The notes under the pieces are model-generated. The model was not told where the DNA came from. It made no database searches and was given only the letters and a program-made list of their open reading frames with translations. From positions 620,001-684,000 of the forward strand of contig NZ_JAHCTB010000001.1 in the NCBI RefSeq assembly GCF_018476645.1: 64,000 nucleotides of DNA, read 5' to 3'. Source of the stretch: Aequorivita echinoideorum (GTDB taxonomy: Bacteria; Bacteroidota; Bacteroidia; Flavobacteriales; Flavobacteriaceae). A program made the position numbers and the translations under genes. This document shows positions 16,608 through 25,592 of this stretch, piece after piece (position 1 is the first letter of the stretch; every line of letters starts with the position of its first letter).

Positions 16608-17447
16608 TTGAGCAAAAAATATATCTACATATCGACACGCGACTATTTAGTTTCAAAGGAAAAATTTGATTTGGAATTCGATCGGGATTTAGATATGTTA
16701 ATAACCATTCCAAAGCCACATGTCGATCAACTTTCAAAATATTACGAAAGTGATGAATATATTTCCCACACTGATAATAATTCAGGATTAATTAATAAAT
16801 TATATCAGTATGTGAAATCTATTTCAATCCGTCAAAAGGTAAATCTAATTAATTTAGAAAATAAGGGTGCTGGTAATTTGCTCGACATAGGTGCGGGGAC
16901 TGGAGATTTCTTATATGGAGCAGAAGAAAAGGGTTGGAAGATTCATGGTGTTGAACCTAACAAGCGCGCATCTGATGTCGCTAGACAGAAGGGGATTAAT
17001 TTAGAAAATTCTTTAGATAAATTCAATAATCAAACATTTGATGTAATTACACTTTGGCACGTATTGGAACATTTACCAAATTTAGATGATTCAATAAATA
17101 GAATTAATGGTCTATTAAAGAAAGATGGAACATTAATTATTGCTGTTCCAAATTACAAAAGTTTCGATGCCAAGTACTACAAAGAATATTGGGCAGCCTA
17201 CGATGTTCCGCGCCATTTTTGGCATTTTTCTAAAAAATCAATTGAAAAGATTTTTTGCAACGAATATAAATTGAAAAAAATTAAACCTATGTATTTTGAT
17301 TCATTTTACGTGAGCCTAATATCTGAAAAATACAAATCTGGATTAAAGTTTTCAATTAAGGCAATTTTCATAGGACTTCTCTCAAATATACGCGGAATAT
17401 TTACTAGAGAATATTCTTCTCACATTTACATTCTTAAAAAACTATAA
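16608..17447 (+). CDS. Class I SAM-dependent methyltransferase
   Basis: 279 residues starting at TTG 16608 (MSKKYIYISTRDY). The Rossmann methyltransferase core (about 80-200) has motif I LLDIGAGTGDFLYGAEEKG, an acidic VEPNKRA end of strand 2, and TLWHVLEHLPN as motif IV, the Methyltransf_23-like pattern. The substrate is unknown; the HFWHFSKKSIEKIF text is common in enzymes near glycan genes. It lies directly after mnmG with only the parS-like site between, an arrangement seen in other flavobacteria. The start is uncertain because no nearby ATG gives a sensible N-terminus. Confidence 0.8.
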   Translation: MSKKYIYISTRDYLVSKEKFDLEFDRDLDMLITIPKPHVDQLSKYYESDEYISHTDNNSGLINKLYQYVKSISIRQKVNLINLENKGAGNLLDIGAGTGDFLYGAEEKGWKIHGVEPNKRASDVARQKGINLENSLDKFNNQTFDVITLWHVLEHLPNLDDSINRINGLLKKDGTLIIAVPNYKSFDAKYYKEYWAAYDVPRHFWHFSKKSIEKIFCNEYKLKKIKPMYFDSFYVSLISEKYKSGLKFSIKAIFIGLLSNIRGIFTREYSSHIYILKKL

Positions 17448-17454
17448 TTTCTCA

Positions 17455-17489
17455 ATTTTAAGACATTAGAAGCATTATTGTCTTAAAAT
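17455..17489. terminator. AT-rich inverted repeat between convergent genes
   Basis: ATTTTAAGAC and GTCTTAAAAT form a perfect 10-bp stem with a 15-base loop, between the convergent methyltransferase and holB. It has few GC pairs and no long T-run beyond the stem, so it is a weak bidirectional terminator candidate. Confidence 0.45.
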
Positions 17490-17592
17490 GGACTATTGTA
17501 CGAAAATTTTGAAATTATTCATTCAATCCTTTTTAAACAGCTAATTTTAAATAGCTAAAAACTATACAATCCTCTTTCGACATAGGGAATTT

Positions 17593-18747
17593 CTATATAA
17601 TTTCTTTTTTGTGAATTAGTCTCGTTAGTTGGATTGACATATCAGAAAAAATAACTTTAGCATTTCCATTTCGCTCAATGTAATATGATGCATTTTCTAG
17701 TCTTTCTATAATATCAAAAATATTATTTTGATGAACAAATGGAGCAAATTTCTGTAGTGAAAAAGATTTATCATTGGCCTCAAAATATTTTAAGGATTCC
17801 GCTCCATAATTTGTGATTAGGGCTTGCCTAAAGATTTCGATGCAGTAAAAAAGAAATTTTTTTTGTGTTTCCCTTCCGTATCCCGCTAGCATTTCGCTCC
17901 ACTCCAATAATTGATTTATAGAGCTTTTGTTGCCTTTCGCTTTAAAAGCTGTACGTACCCAATTAATGAACCATTCCTCAAAAACCTTATCTTCTCCAGA
18001 ATTTTCAAGCAATTGAAGAGATTTATTATAATCCCCATGGGATCTTCTGGCAATTTGCATAGCAGTACTGAAATCAATATCATTATTTTTAACTAATTGA
18101 TTAGCAATATCTTCGGCAGTTAATAAAGGTAGCTGTAATTTTTGGCAGCGTGATTTAATGGTGGTAAGAATTTGACCCTCATTTTCTGTTAAAAGCAATA
18201 AAACAGTTTTGTCCGTGGGTTCCTCAATAATTTTTAAAATTTTATTGGAGCATTCTGCATTCATATTTTCTGCCATCCATATTATCAATACTTTGTAGCC
18301 GCCTTCATAAGATTTTAATGCGATTTTTTTCCCGATAGACTCAGCTTCATATTTGCTGATATTTCCCTGTTTTTTTTCGATACCAATAGCCTGCAACCAC
18401 TCAAAAAGAGATGCGTATGGGTTATTTAAAACAAACTCACGCCACGCTTCAGAATAGTGGTCTGAAACCGCATTCTTTTTAATGTCCTCACTCGTATTTA
18501 CGGGATAAACAAAGTGAAGATCTGGATGGGTTAATTTGGAAACTTTATTCTTGCAGGCCTCATATTCCGGACTTTCCTTTTCATATTGCCAGCACAAAAT
18601 GCTTTGCGCGTATGCAATTGCCGTAGGCAATAATCCACTACCATTTATTCCGCAAAAAAGCTGTGCGTGAGGAATTCGGCCATTTTTTACAGTTTGTTGT
18701 AAATGCGATTTTATATGATGATTTCCTATTATTTCTGAAAAATCCAT
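17593..18747 (-). CDS. holB: DNA polymerase III delta' subunit-like (HolB)
   Basis: About 384 residues from the ATG at 18747 (MDFSEIIGNHHIKSHL). It is a clamp-loader ATPase-fold protein. The nucleotide-binding region reads LFCGINGSGLLPTAIAYAQ where a Walker A would be GxxGxGK; the catalytic Lys is replaced by Leu, as expected for a non-hydrolysing delta' subunit. The sensor segment LTENEGQILTTIKSRCQKL includes the SRC motif. The C-terminal helical domain is present. The TTG two codons upstream overlaps the -7 box and is not the likely start. It is divergent from pgk. Confidence 0.88.
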   Translation of the reverse strand: MDFSEIIGNHHIKSHLQQTVKNGRIPHAQLFCGINGSGLLPTAIAYAQSILCWQYEKESPEYEACKNKVSKLTHPDLHFVYPVNTSEDIKKNAVSDHYSEAWREFVLNNPYASLFEWLQAIGIEKKQGNISKYEAESIGKKIALKSYEGGYKVLIIWMAENMNAECSNKILKIIEEPTDKTVLLLLTENEGQILTTIKSRCQKLQLPLLTAEDIANQLVKNNDIDFSTAMQIARRSHGDYNKSLQLLENSGEDKVFEEWFINWVRTAFKAKGNKSSINQLLEWSEMLAGYGRETQKKFLFYCIEIFRQALITNYGAESLKYFEANDKSFSLQKFAPFVHQNNIFDIIERLENASYYIERNGNAKVIFSDMSIQLTRLIHKKEII

Positions 18748-18750
18748 TCG

Positions 18751-18758
18751 CAAAGCTA
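18751..18758 (-). promoter_or_regulatory. -7 box for holB
   Basis: The minus strand reads TAGCTTTG (TAnnTTTG) only 3 bases from the chosen ATG. The mRNA would be leaderless or the true start lies slightly inside; see findings. Confidence 0.45.
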
Positions 18759-18837
18759 AATAATTTTATGCTGGAATTTTTTCAAAATAGATCGCTTGCA
18801 AAAATTTTCTCTTTCAAGATTTATCTATTCAAAAAAC

Positions 18838-18845
18838 TATATTTG
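18838..18845 (+). promoter_or_regulatory. -7 box for pgk
   Basis: TATATTTG matches TAnnTTTG, 18 bases upstream of the pgk ATG. Confidence 0.55.
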
Positions 18846-18863
18846 TAACCTATTAAATAAGCT

Positions 18864-20051
18864 ATGAAAACTATAAACGACTTCAATTTTAAAGATAAAA
18901 AAGCACTGATTCGCGTTGATTTCAATGTCCCGTTGGATGAAAACTTAAACGTTACAGATGATACAAGAATCAGGGCAGCCAAGCCTACGATTTTAAAAAT
19001 CCTTGAAGATGGCGGCAGTTGCATTTTGATGTCTCATTTAGGAAGACCAAAATCCCAAGAAGCCAAGTTTTCCCTAAAACATGTAGTAAAGCCACTTTCA
19101 GAAATATTGGGTATTCAAGTAAAATTTGTGGATGACTGCATTGGTCCCAAGGTTGATGAAGCAGCAGAAAAACTGGAATCTGGCGAAATTCTTCTTTTGG
19201 AAAATCTGCGTTTTTACGATCAAGAGATAGATGGCGATGTAGATTTTGCAAAGAAACTTTCAAAGCTGGGAGATATTTATGTAAATGACGCATTTGGTAC
19301 CGCACATCGTGCCCACGCTTCCACAGCAATTATAGCAGAACTCTTTCCCGAAAATAAATGTTCGGGCTTGTTGCTAGCTTCAGAGATTGAAAATGTAAAT
19401 AAAGTTTTGGAGAGCAATGAAAAGCCGGTAACAGCAATTATTGGTGGCGCTAAGGTCTCTTCTAAAATTACCATCATTGAAAACATTTTGGGTAAAATTG
19501 ACAATTTGATTATTGGTGGAGGTATGGCTTTTACGTTTGTAAAAGCCCAAGGTGGAAAAATTGGAGGTTCCCTAGTTGAAGATGATAAATTGGACCTGGC
19601 ACTGGATATTCTAAAGGTTGCAAAAGAAAAAAATGTAAAGGTCCATTTGCCTGTTGATTGTGTTATAGCCGATAGTTTTTCAGAGATGGCAAATACCAAA
19701 TCATCGGCAATTGACGATATTCCAGATGGTTGGATGGGTCTTGATACAGGCCCTAAAACAAATGAGTTGTTTTCAGAAGTGATTAGGAATTCAAAAACCA
19801 TACTTTGGAATGGTCCGGTAGGGGTTTTTGAAATGAAAAAATTCGCAGAGGGAACAAAAATTTTAGGCAAGAATATAGTTGAATCTACAAAAAATGGGGC
19901 TTTCTCATTAGTTGGAGGTGGTGATTCAGTAGCAGCGGCACAGCAATTCGGCATTACAGATAAAGTAAGTTACGTTTCCACAGGTGGTGGTGCCATGCTG
20001 GAAATGTTGGAAGGTAAAGTACTGCCGGGTATCAAAGCACTGGAAAATTAG
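18864..20051 (+). CDS. pgk: Phosphoglycerate kinase
   Basis: 395 residues. It transfers phosphate from 1,3-bisphosphoglycerate to ADP in glycolysis. The N-terminal signature [15 protein letters not shown] (about 9-23), the HLGRPK substrate motif, the [10 protein letters not shown] segment, the hinge ([12 protein letters not shown]-like) and the nucleotide-binding [13 protein letters not shown] and [14 protein letters not shown] near the C-terminus are all present. Length is standard. The gene has its own -7 element and is divergent from holB. Confidence 0.97.
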   Translation: MKTINDFNFKDKKALIRVDFNVPLDENLNVTDDTRIRAAKPTILKILEDGGSCILMSHLGRPKSQEAKFSLKHVVKPLSEILGIQVKFVDDCIGPKVDEAAEKLESGEILLLENLRFYDQEIDGDVDFAKKLSKLGDIYVNDAFGTAHRAHASTAIIAELFPENKCSGLLLASEIENVNKVLESNEKPVTAIIGGAKVSSKITIIENILGKIDNLIIGGGMAFTFVKAQGGKIGGSLVEDDKLDLALDILKVAKEKNVKVHLPVDCVIADSFSEMANTKSSAIDDIPDGWMGLDTGPKTNELFSEVIRNSKTILWNGPVGVFEMKKFAEGTKILGKNIVESTKNGAFSLVGGGDSVAAAQQFGITDKVSYVSTGGGAMLEMLEGKVLPGIKALEN

Positions 20052-20113
20052 AATTAACAATCAGCAGATTAGGGCCTTAAAAGTTAAAAATTTGGTCAAT
20101 TTCCCACATTCGT

Positions 20114-20121
20114 TATATTTG
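20114..20121 (+). promoter_or_regulatory. -7 box upstream of mltD
   Basis: TATATTTG (TAnnTTTG) about 110 bases before the mltD start. A 16-codon open frame begins 10 bases after it. Confidence 0.4.
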
Positions 20122-20131
20122 ACAAAATTTT

Positions 20132-20182
20132 ATGAAAAAGATAACGTTACATTTCTTTACGTTATTCAAATTTTTGGCGTAG
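20132..20182 (+). other. 16-codon open frame resembling a truncated signal peptide
   Basis: ATG at 20132 encodes MKKITLHFFTLFKFLA and stops at TAG 20180-20182. The start resembles flavobacterial Sec signal peptides. It lies in the pgk-mltD spacer, just after a -7 box. It may be a leader peptide, a relic of a secreted-protein gene, or chance. Confidence 0.25.
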
Positions 20183-20232
20183 TGATTGTAGCATTTTGAT
20201 AAAAAAAATTCACTTAAAGCAATAAATAGCTG

Positions 20233-21795
20233 ATGAAATTAAAAAATCTCCCCCTCCTGCTGTTGTTGGCCTTCAGTATAACTTTTGCTCAACAGGGCAA
20301 AAAATCTTCAGACAAATTAAATACGAAGAAGATTCAAGTAGTAGATTCTATAAAAGTTACCAAAATATCCAAAGAATTGCCTAAAACAACGGTAGCCACT
20401 TCGGTCAAAGATACCACGATTTTCGATTTGAAAGATTTGGCTTTCGCGAGAAAAAAAGATAGCCTCTGGTTGAAGGAAATGTACAAATCTGACCTATTCG
20501 AGGATATTTACAACAGCGTAGCGAATCAAAACTACGAAATGGTGGATTATGATGAATTACCCACCGAAGTTTTAAAACAAAGACTTAAAGAGCTTGATGC
20601 GCGAACACCTTTTAAGGTTGAATACAATGAATCTTTGGAAAGTGTCATTAAGCAATATTTGAAAAATAGAAGAGGAACCCTGGAGCGTTTAATGGGGTTG
20701 AGTGAATACTATTTTCCAATGTTTGAGCAGGAATTAGATAAAAACAATCTTCCACTAGAGTTGAAATACTTGGCAGTAATTGAATCTGCCCTAAACCCAC
20801 GAGCTCAATCTCGTGTAGGTGCTACAGGTTTGTGGCAATTTATGTTTACAACCGGTAAAATGTTTGGACTGGACGTAAGCTCTTACGTTGATGAAAGATC
20901 GGATCCAATTATGGCTACTGAAGCTGCCTGCAAATATCTTAAAAGCTTAAATAATAGTTTTAATGATTGGGATCTTGCCCTAGCGGCGTATAATTCTGGA
21001 CCAGGTAACGTTTCTAAAGCAATTAGAAGATCCGGCGGAAAAACCAATTATTGGAATCTACGCAACTATTTACCGCGTGAAACTGCAGGGTATGTTCCCG
21101 CATTTTTGGCAACTATGTATATTTTTGAATATGCCAATGAGCACGGGTTTAAAAAGGGACGGACAACGATACCTTACGTTGCAACTGATACTATTCGTGT
21201 AAAACAACAAATTACTTTGGATCAAGTTTCTAAACTTACCAATGTGGATAAGGAAGAACTTGAATTTTTAAATCCATCATATAAATTGGGAATAATTCCT
21301 GTTGTAAAGAATGAAAATTACATGCTTCGCTTACCCTTGAAAGCTGCTGGAATGTTCGTAAATAATGAAGATGCCATCTATACTTTTGCTGAAGAGGCAT
21401 TGGAAGAATCGAAGGAGGAAGCCCCAGAACTTTTTGATCAGCCTGAAAAAATCCGGCATAAGGTTCGGAGAGGTGAATATTTGGGCAGAATTGCTGAACA
21501 TTACGGCGTGGGCATAAGCCAGATTAAGAATTGGAACGGTATGAGAAACAATAATGTTCAAGCTGGTCAAAACTTAATTATTTATCCGGCCAAGAGCTCC
21601 AAAGATATTGCCAGTGCAGCACCTGTTTCAGCAAAATCGGCATCAGAGAAGACTTATACTGTGAAGAATGGAGATTCGTTATGGAGCATTTCCCAAAAAT
21701 TTCCGGGAGTTTCAGTAGAAAATATCCAAAAATGGAACGATATTAGTGGCACTAATCTCAAAGCAGGAACTAAACTGAAAATATACAAAGGATAG
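20233..21795 (+). CDS. mltD: Membrane-bound lytic murein transglycosylase D-like, with two LysM domains
   Basis: 520 residues. The signal peptide is MKLKNLPLLLLLAFSITFAQ. The SLT domain (about 165-300) holds the catalytic Glu in LAVIESALNPRAQSRVGATGLWQFM and the ALAAYNSGPGNV motif. Two LysM domains follow near the C-terminus (about 410-455, HKVRRGEYLGRIAEHYGV; about 475-520, YTVKNGDSLWSISQKF). It cleaves peptidoglycan glycan strands non-hydrolytically in the periplasm. No lipobox is seen, so the protein is secreted rather than a lipoprotein. It is followed 20 bases later by a DUF4837 lipoprotein gene. Confidence 0.92.
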   Translation: MKLKNLPLLLLLAFSITFAQQGKKSSDKLNTKKIQVVDSIKVTKISKELPKTTVATSVKDTTIFDLKDLAFARKKDSLWLKEMYKSDLFEDIYNSVANQNYEMVDYDELPTEVLKQRLKELDARTPFKVEYNESLESVIKQYLKNRRGTLERLMGLSEYYFPMFEQELDKNNLPLELKYLAVIESALNPRAQSRVGATGLWQFMFTTGKMFGLDVSSYVDERSDPIMATEAACKYLKSLNNSFNDWDLALAAYNSGPGNVSKAIRRSGGKTNYWNLRNYLPRETAGYVPAFLATMYIFEYANEHGFKKGRTTIPYVATDTIRVKQQITLDQVSKLTNVDKEELEFLNPSYKLGIIPVVKNENYMLRLPLKAAGMFVNNEDAIYTFAEEALEESKEEAPELFDQPEKIRHKVRRGEYLGRIAEHYGVGISQIKNWNGMRNNNVQAGQNLIIYPAKSSKDIASAAPVSAKSASEKTYTVKNGDSLWSISQKFPGVSVENIQKWNDISGTNLKAGTKLKIYKG

Positions 21796-21815
21796 TTCCC
21801 GAAAACATCCTTTTA

Positions 21816-22790
21816 ATGAAATCACTCTGCATTTTATTATTGTCATTTTTTATACTGACCTCGTGTAATAATAATGGCGAAAAAGACAATTCTTTACTAC
21901 CAAAATCTGTAGGAAACATCAATGTTCTGCAAGTAATTACCCCTAATGAGCTTTGGAACGGTCAAGTAGGAGAAGCTATTAGGGAAAATTTTGCCGCGCC
22001 TACAGATGGGCTTCCGAGGGAGGAGCCTCTGTTTTCAATAAACCAAATGACTCCCGAAGGTTTCACGAGTTTTGCTAGAAGTAGTCGCCTTTTTTTATAT
22101 GCCACCGTAGGAAGTAAGGATAATATTTCCATAGGCAATGACGAGTACGCAAAACCACAGGCAGGTGCTATAATTACTGCAACTTCAGAAGAAAAGCTTA
22201 TAGCGTTTATCAATGAAAATGCGCAAAAAATTATCGAAAATTACCATAAAACAGAATTGGCCGAAAGACAGCGCAGAAGTTCAGTTTCACTAATGAAATC
22301 AGATTCGTTGGAAAATGTGATGGGAGTTTCACTCAAAATACCCTCTGCATACAGAATTGCAACTGCCACAGATGAATTCTTTTGGCTCAGAAAAGATTTG
22401 AAGGATGGTACTACAAACATTCTTGTTTACATGGCACCACTAAATCTAATTACTTCAGACAGTACAGCGATTGGCGAAATAATTAAAATTAGGGATTCCA
22501 TCGGCAGCAAGCTTTTACCCGTGGAGGACGATGGTCAGTTTGTGACTGAAGAAGCCTACGCGCCCTATATTTTTACCACACAAATTGATGGAAAATTTGC
22601 GTATGAAACCAAAGGCACGTGGGAAGTAAAGAATGCGTGGATGGCCGGTCCGTTTTTAAATTATGCGGTTAGGGATGAGAAAAACAACAGGTATCTTATT
22701 CTAGAAGGATTTACCTACGCTCCATCAGTAGAACAGCGCGACCTTCAATTTGAATTGGAATCAATTTTGAAATCAGCTAAAATCAAATAG
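21816..22790 (+). CDS. DUF4837-family lipoprotein
   Basis: 324 residues with a lipoprotein signal peptide (MKSLCILLLSFFILTSC, Cys17) and an Asn-rich spacer after the Cys. The body matches DUF4837, a Bacteroidota family of about this size with the recognisable segments LPKSVGNINVLQVI, GVSLKIPSAYRIA and KGTWEVKNAWMAGPF. Function unknown. Being co-oriented with and 20 bases behind mltD, it may work in the same envelope compartment. A strong terminator follows. Confidence 0.85.
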   Translation: MKSLCILLLSFFILTSCNNNGEKDNSLLPKSVGNINVLQVITPNELWNGQVGEAIRENFAAPTDGLPREEPLFSINQMTPEGFTSFARSSRLFLYATVGSKDNISIGNDEYAKPQAGAIITATSEEKLIAFINENAQKIIENYHKTELAERQRRSSVSLMKSDSLENVMGVSLKIPSAYRIATATDEFFWLRKDLKDGTTNILVYMAPLNLITSDSTAIGEIIKIRDSIGSKLLPVEDDGQFVTEEAYAPYIFTTQIDGKFAYETKGTWEVKNAWMAGPFLNYAVRDEKNNRYLILEGFTYAPSVEQRDLQFELESILKSAKIK

Positions 22791-22814
22791 AATACAAATT
22801 CAGTAATAGTAAAA

Positions 22815-22847
22815 GCCCATTCAATAAAATTTGAATGGGCCTTTTTT
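22815..22847. terminator. Bidirectional intrinsic terminator
   Basis: GCCCATTCAA and TTGAATGGGC form a 10-bp stem around TAAAAT, with flanking A and T runs, between the convergent DUF4837 gene and tatA. Confidence 0.9.
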
Positions 22848-22867
22848 AATTTTTTAAAGAGAAAATT

Positions 22868-23083
22868 CTATTTGTTCTCGTCAATTTTTTTTTCTGATGG
22901 AGGTGTAGATGTAGCGTTTGTAGCATTCTCATCTTTTGAAGCATCCTTAAATTCCTTTAATCCACTTCCCAATCCACGCATCAATTCCGGTATTTTCTTT
23001 CCACCAAAAAGCAAAAGAACCACAATTACTATTAAGGCAATTTGCCAAGGCCCAATGGCTAAAGGAATAAATAAAGCATTCAT
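22868..23083 (-). CDS. tatA: Sec-independent translocase protein TatA/TatE
   Basis: 71 residues. A short periplasmic N-terminus is followed by one membrane helix (about 12-26, [15 protein letters not shown]), the [14 protein letters not shown] hinge motif of TatA, an amphipathic helix (about 38-50) and a hydrophilic Thr/Ser/Lys tail. It forms the Tat translocation channel for folded proteins. tatC is not in the neighbourhood. Its -7 box is at 23106-23113. Confidence 0.94.
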   Translation of the reverse strand: MNALFIPLAIGPWQIALIVIVVLLLFGGKKIPELMRGLGSGLKEFKDASKDENATNATSTPPSEKKIDENK

Positions 23084-23105
23084 AGTTTCTATATTTTAAT
23101 TCGAA

Positions 23106-23113
23106 CAAAGGTA
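23106..23113 (-). promoter_or_regulatory. -7 box for tatA
   Basis: The minus strand reads TACCTTTG (TAnnTTTG), 22 bases before the tatA ATG. Confidence 0.5.
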
Positions 23114-23177
23114 AAAAGAAAATAGTCAAATAGACCCATTTCAACAAAAGTTTAGCTTTTCCAGCCTACGTTTCTTT

Positions 23178-23185
23178 TATATTTG
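23178..23185 (+). promoter_or_regulatory. -7 box for the M23 peptidase gene
   Basis: TATATTTG (TAnnTTTG), about 20 bases upstream of the ATG at 23205. Confidence 0.5.
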
Positions 23186-23204
23186 TACAAAGTAATTTTT
23201 GAAA

Positions 23205-24068
23205 ATGGAAAAGAGGGAACGTAGATCCAAAAAAATTAAAAGGAAACTCCTTCATAAATACCGGATGGTAATACTGAATGAGGAAACGTTTGAGGAACGT
23301 TTTTCATTTAAGTTGAACAGGCTTAATGTGTTTGTTTTCAGTACTCTTTTTGCCCTGTTTCTTATACTTGCAACCACTTTCATTATTGCCTTTACACCAC
23401 TGCGGGAATATATCCCCGGGTATTCATCTACCACACTCAAACGGAAAGCAACCCAGTTGGCCTATGAAACAGACTCGCTACAGCAGATTATCAACGTAAA
23501 TGAACAATACCTCGCTTCCATTAAAAAAGTATTGACTGGAGACGTAAAAACAGTAGAATTCAATAAAGATTCCATTATTGAAGCCGCCAAGGTAGATCCC
23601 ACTATCTTAGTTCGTACTTCTCCACGTGATTCCATATTACGGGAAGCAGTAGCAAAAGAAGATAAATACAATCCATTATTGGCGAATAGAAATCAACAAT
23701 ACGCGCTTTTTTCACCAGTAAAAGGAACTATTACCGAAAAATATGATTCAAAAGCAAAACATTATGCTGTGGATGTTGTGACAGTGAAAGACGCTCCCGT
23801 TAAAGCGGTGGCGGACGGAACGGTGATTTTTGCGGAATGGACCTCAGAAACCGGAAATGTTATCATTTTGAAACACAATAATAATTTAATATCAGCCTAT
23901 AAGCACAACGCAAAGTTGACGAAGCAACAAGGTGAAATTGTAAAGGCTGGTGAAGTAATAGCGATTGTAGGCAATACCGGAGAATTCACCACTGGGCCGC
24001 ATTTGCATTTTGAATTGTGGCGTGATGGCTATCCCATTGACCCCACTACTTTTATAGATTTTGATTAA
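23205..24068 (+). CDS. M23-family peptidoglycan endopeptidase with membrane anchor
   Basis: About 287 residues from ATG 23205 (an in-frame TTG lies two codons earlier). A basic cytosolic N-terminus is followed by one membrane helix (about 42-65), a short coiled coil (about 85-115), and the LytM/M23 domain with zinc ligands in HYAVDVV (H and D) and HLHFELW (HxH). The intact ligands suggest active cleavage of peptide cross-links or binding control of cell-wall growth. It lies 6 bases before the GH3 gene, so the two are probably one transcript. Confidence 0.9.
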   Translation: MEKRERRSKKIKRKLLHKYRMVILNEETFEERFSFKLNRLNVFVFSTLFALFLILATTFIIAFTPLREYIPGYSSTTLKRKATQLAYETDSLQQIINVNEQYLASIKKVLTGDVKTVEFNKDSIIEAAKVDPTILVRTSPRDSILREAVAKEDKYNPLLANRNQQYALFSPVKGTITEKYDSKAKHYAVDVVTVKDAPVKAVADGTVIFAEWTSETGNVIILKHNNNLISAYKHNAKLTKQQGEIVKAGEVIAIVGNTGEFTTGPHLHFELWRDGYPIDPTTFIDFD

Positions 24069-24074
24069 AAATAA

Positions 24075-25577
24075 ATGTCATTAAAATCCATTTCAGCAAA
24101 GCTTTTCGCAAAAATTGTTTCCGTCCAAATTAAAAAATGGGCGGCCAATCCTATTGAAACACAGCGCAAAGTTTTCTCGAAATTAATTGCTGAGGCCTCA
24201 AATACGGTGTTCGGAAAAGATCATAATTTTGATAGAATAAAATCTTTTGAAGATTTTGCGAGTCAGGTTCCAATAAGGGATTATGAAGAATTAAAACCCT
24301 ATGTAGAACGGGCTGTTTTGGGTGAAACGGATATTCTCTGGCCTGGAAAGCCTCTCTATTTCGCAAAAACATCCGGAACTACTTCTGGGGCTAAATATAT
24401 TCCATTGACAAAACAATCGCTGCCGCACCACATCCGTGCGGCGCGTAACGCAATTCTTTGCTATATAAATGAAACAGGAAAATCAGATTTTGTTGATGGA
24501 AAAATGATCTTTTTGCAGGGTAGTCCAGAAATGAATACCAAAAATGGAATAAAAACGGGCCGGCTTTCGGGTATTGTGGCGCATTATGTGCCCGCATACC
24601 TCCAAAAAAATAGATTGCCCAGTTGGGAAACCAACTGTATAGAAGATTGGGAAACCAAGGTGGATGCCATCGTTGAGGAAACAAAGAATGAAAACATGAC
24701 CGTTATCAGCGGTATTCCATCCTGGGTGCAAATGTATTTTGAAAAGCTGCAAAAAAATACCGGGAAAAAAGTAGGCGACCTGTTTAAAAACTTCAATCTT
24801 TTCATTTATGGAGGTGTAAATTTTGAACCGTACCGCGCCAAGTTTGAAAATTTGATAGGAAGAAAAGTGGACAGCATCGAGCTGTTTCCGGCGAGCGAAG
24901 GCTTTTTTGCATTTCAGGATAAACAGCATGAAAAAGGAATGTTGTTGTTACTGAGTTCTGGAATTTTCTATGAATTTGTTGAAGCTTCAACTTTCTTTGA
25001 TAAAAATCCCGTTCGCCTTACGATAGGCCAAGTAAAATTGAAAACAAATTATGTGATGATTGTTTCAACAGATGCTGGACTTTGGGGCTATAACGTGGGC
25101 GATACCGTTCAGTTTACATCGCTGAAACCGTATCGCGTTATAGTTTCTGGAAGGATCAAACATTTTATTTCAGCCTTTGGCGAGCACGTAATTGGAAAGG
25201 AAGTTGAACAGGCAATGAAGGAAGCCATTTCAAAATTTCACTTTACTATATCAGAATTTACGGTAGCACCCCAAACCGATACTCAAAATGGCGAATTACC
25301 TTACCACGAGTGGCTCATCGAATTTGAAAAGGCTCCGAAAAATCTGGCTGAAGTTGCCAAATATCTTGACGAAAATATGAGGAATCAAAATTCATATTAT
25401 TTCGATTTAATTAAAGGGAAGGTGCTTCAACCCTTAAAAATTTTCAGTTTAAATAAAGATAGTTTTCAGCGCTATATGAAATCCCAAGGCAAATTGGGCG
25501 GCCAAAATAAAGTGCCCAGACTCTCCAACGACCGGAAAATTGCTGATGATTTGGTAAAACTTCAGCCTACAAATTAA
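24075..25577 (+). CDS. GH3 auxin-responsive-promoter family (acyl-adenylate/amide-forming) protein
   Basis: 500 residues. GH3 proteins belong to the ANL adenylating superfamily; plant members join acyl acids to amino acids. The ATP motif reads FAKTSGTTSGAKYIPLT (about 95-111). Other family blocks seen are SGIPSWVQMYFEKL, LFPASEGFFAFQDKQ and DAGLWGYNVGDTVQFTSLKPYRVIVSGRIKHFISAFGEHV. Bacterial GH3 substrates are largely unknown. The gene directly follows the M23 peptidase gene and precedes an uncharacterised protein with a nucleosidase-like half. Confidence 0.9.
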   Translation: MSLKSISAKLFAKIVSVQIKKWAANPIETQRKVFSKLIAEASNTVFGKDHNFDRIKSFEDFASQVPIRDYEELKPYVERAVLGETDILWPGKPLYFAKTSGTTSGAKYIPLTKQSLPHHIRAARNAILCYINETGKSDFVDGKMIFLQGSPEMNTKNGIKTGRLSGIVAHYVPAYLQKNRLPSWETNCIEDWETKVDAIVEETKNENMTVISGIPSWVQMYFEKLQKNTGKKVGDLFKNFNLFIYGGVNFEPYRAKFENLIGRKVDSIELFPASEGFFAFQDKQHEKGMLLLLSSGIFYEFVEASTFFDKNPVRLTIGQVKLKTNYVMIVSTDAGLWGYNVGDTVQFTSLKPYRVIVSGRIKHFISAFGEHVIGKEVEQAMKEAISKFHFTISEFTVAPQTDTQNGELPYHEWLIEFEKAPKNLAEVAKYLDENMRNQNSYYFDLIKGKVLQPLKIFSLNKDSFQRYMKSQGKLGGQNKVPRLSNDRKIADDLVKLQPTN

Positions 25578-25580
25578 TAG

Positions 25581-25588
25581 TACCTTTG
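25581..25588 (+). promoter_or_regulatory. -7 box 4 bases before the DUF6909-like gene
   Basis: TACCTTTG ends at 25588 and the ATG is at 25593. A transcript starting the usual 5-7 bases downstream would be leaderless. Confidence 0.4.
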
Positions 25589-25592
25589 TTTT

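Noticed and set aside
24151-25153. Large minus-strand open frames in the GH3 gene (such as 24483-24929)
   Set aside because: Antisense shadows with skewed composition; the plus-strand gene has all GH3 motifs.
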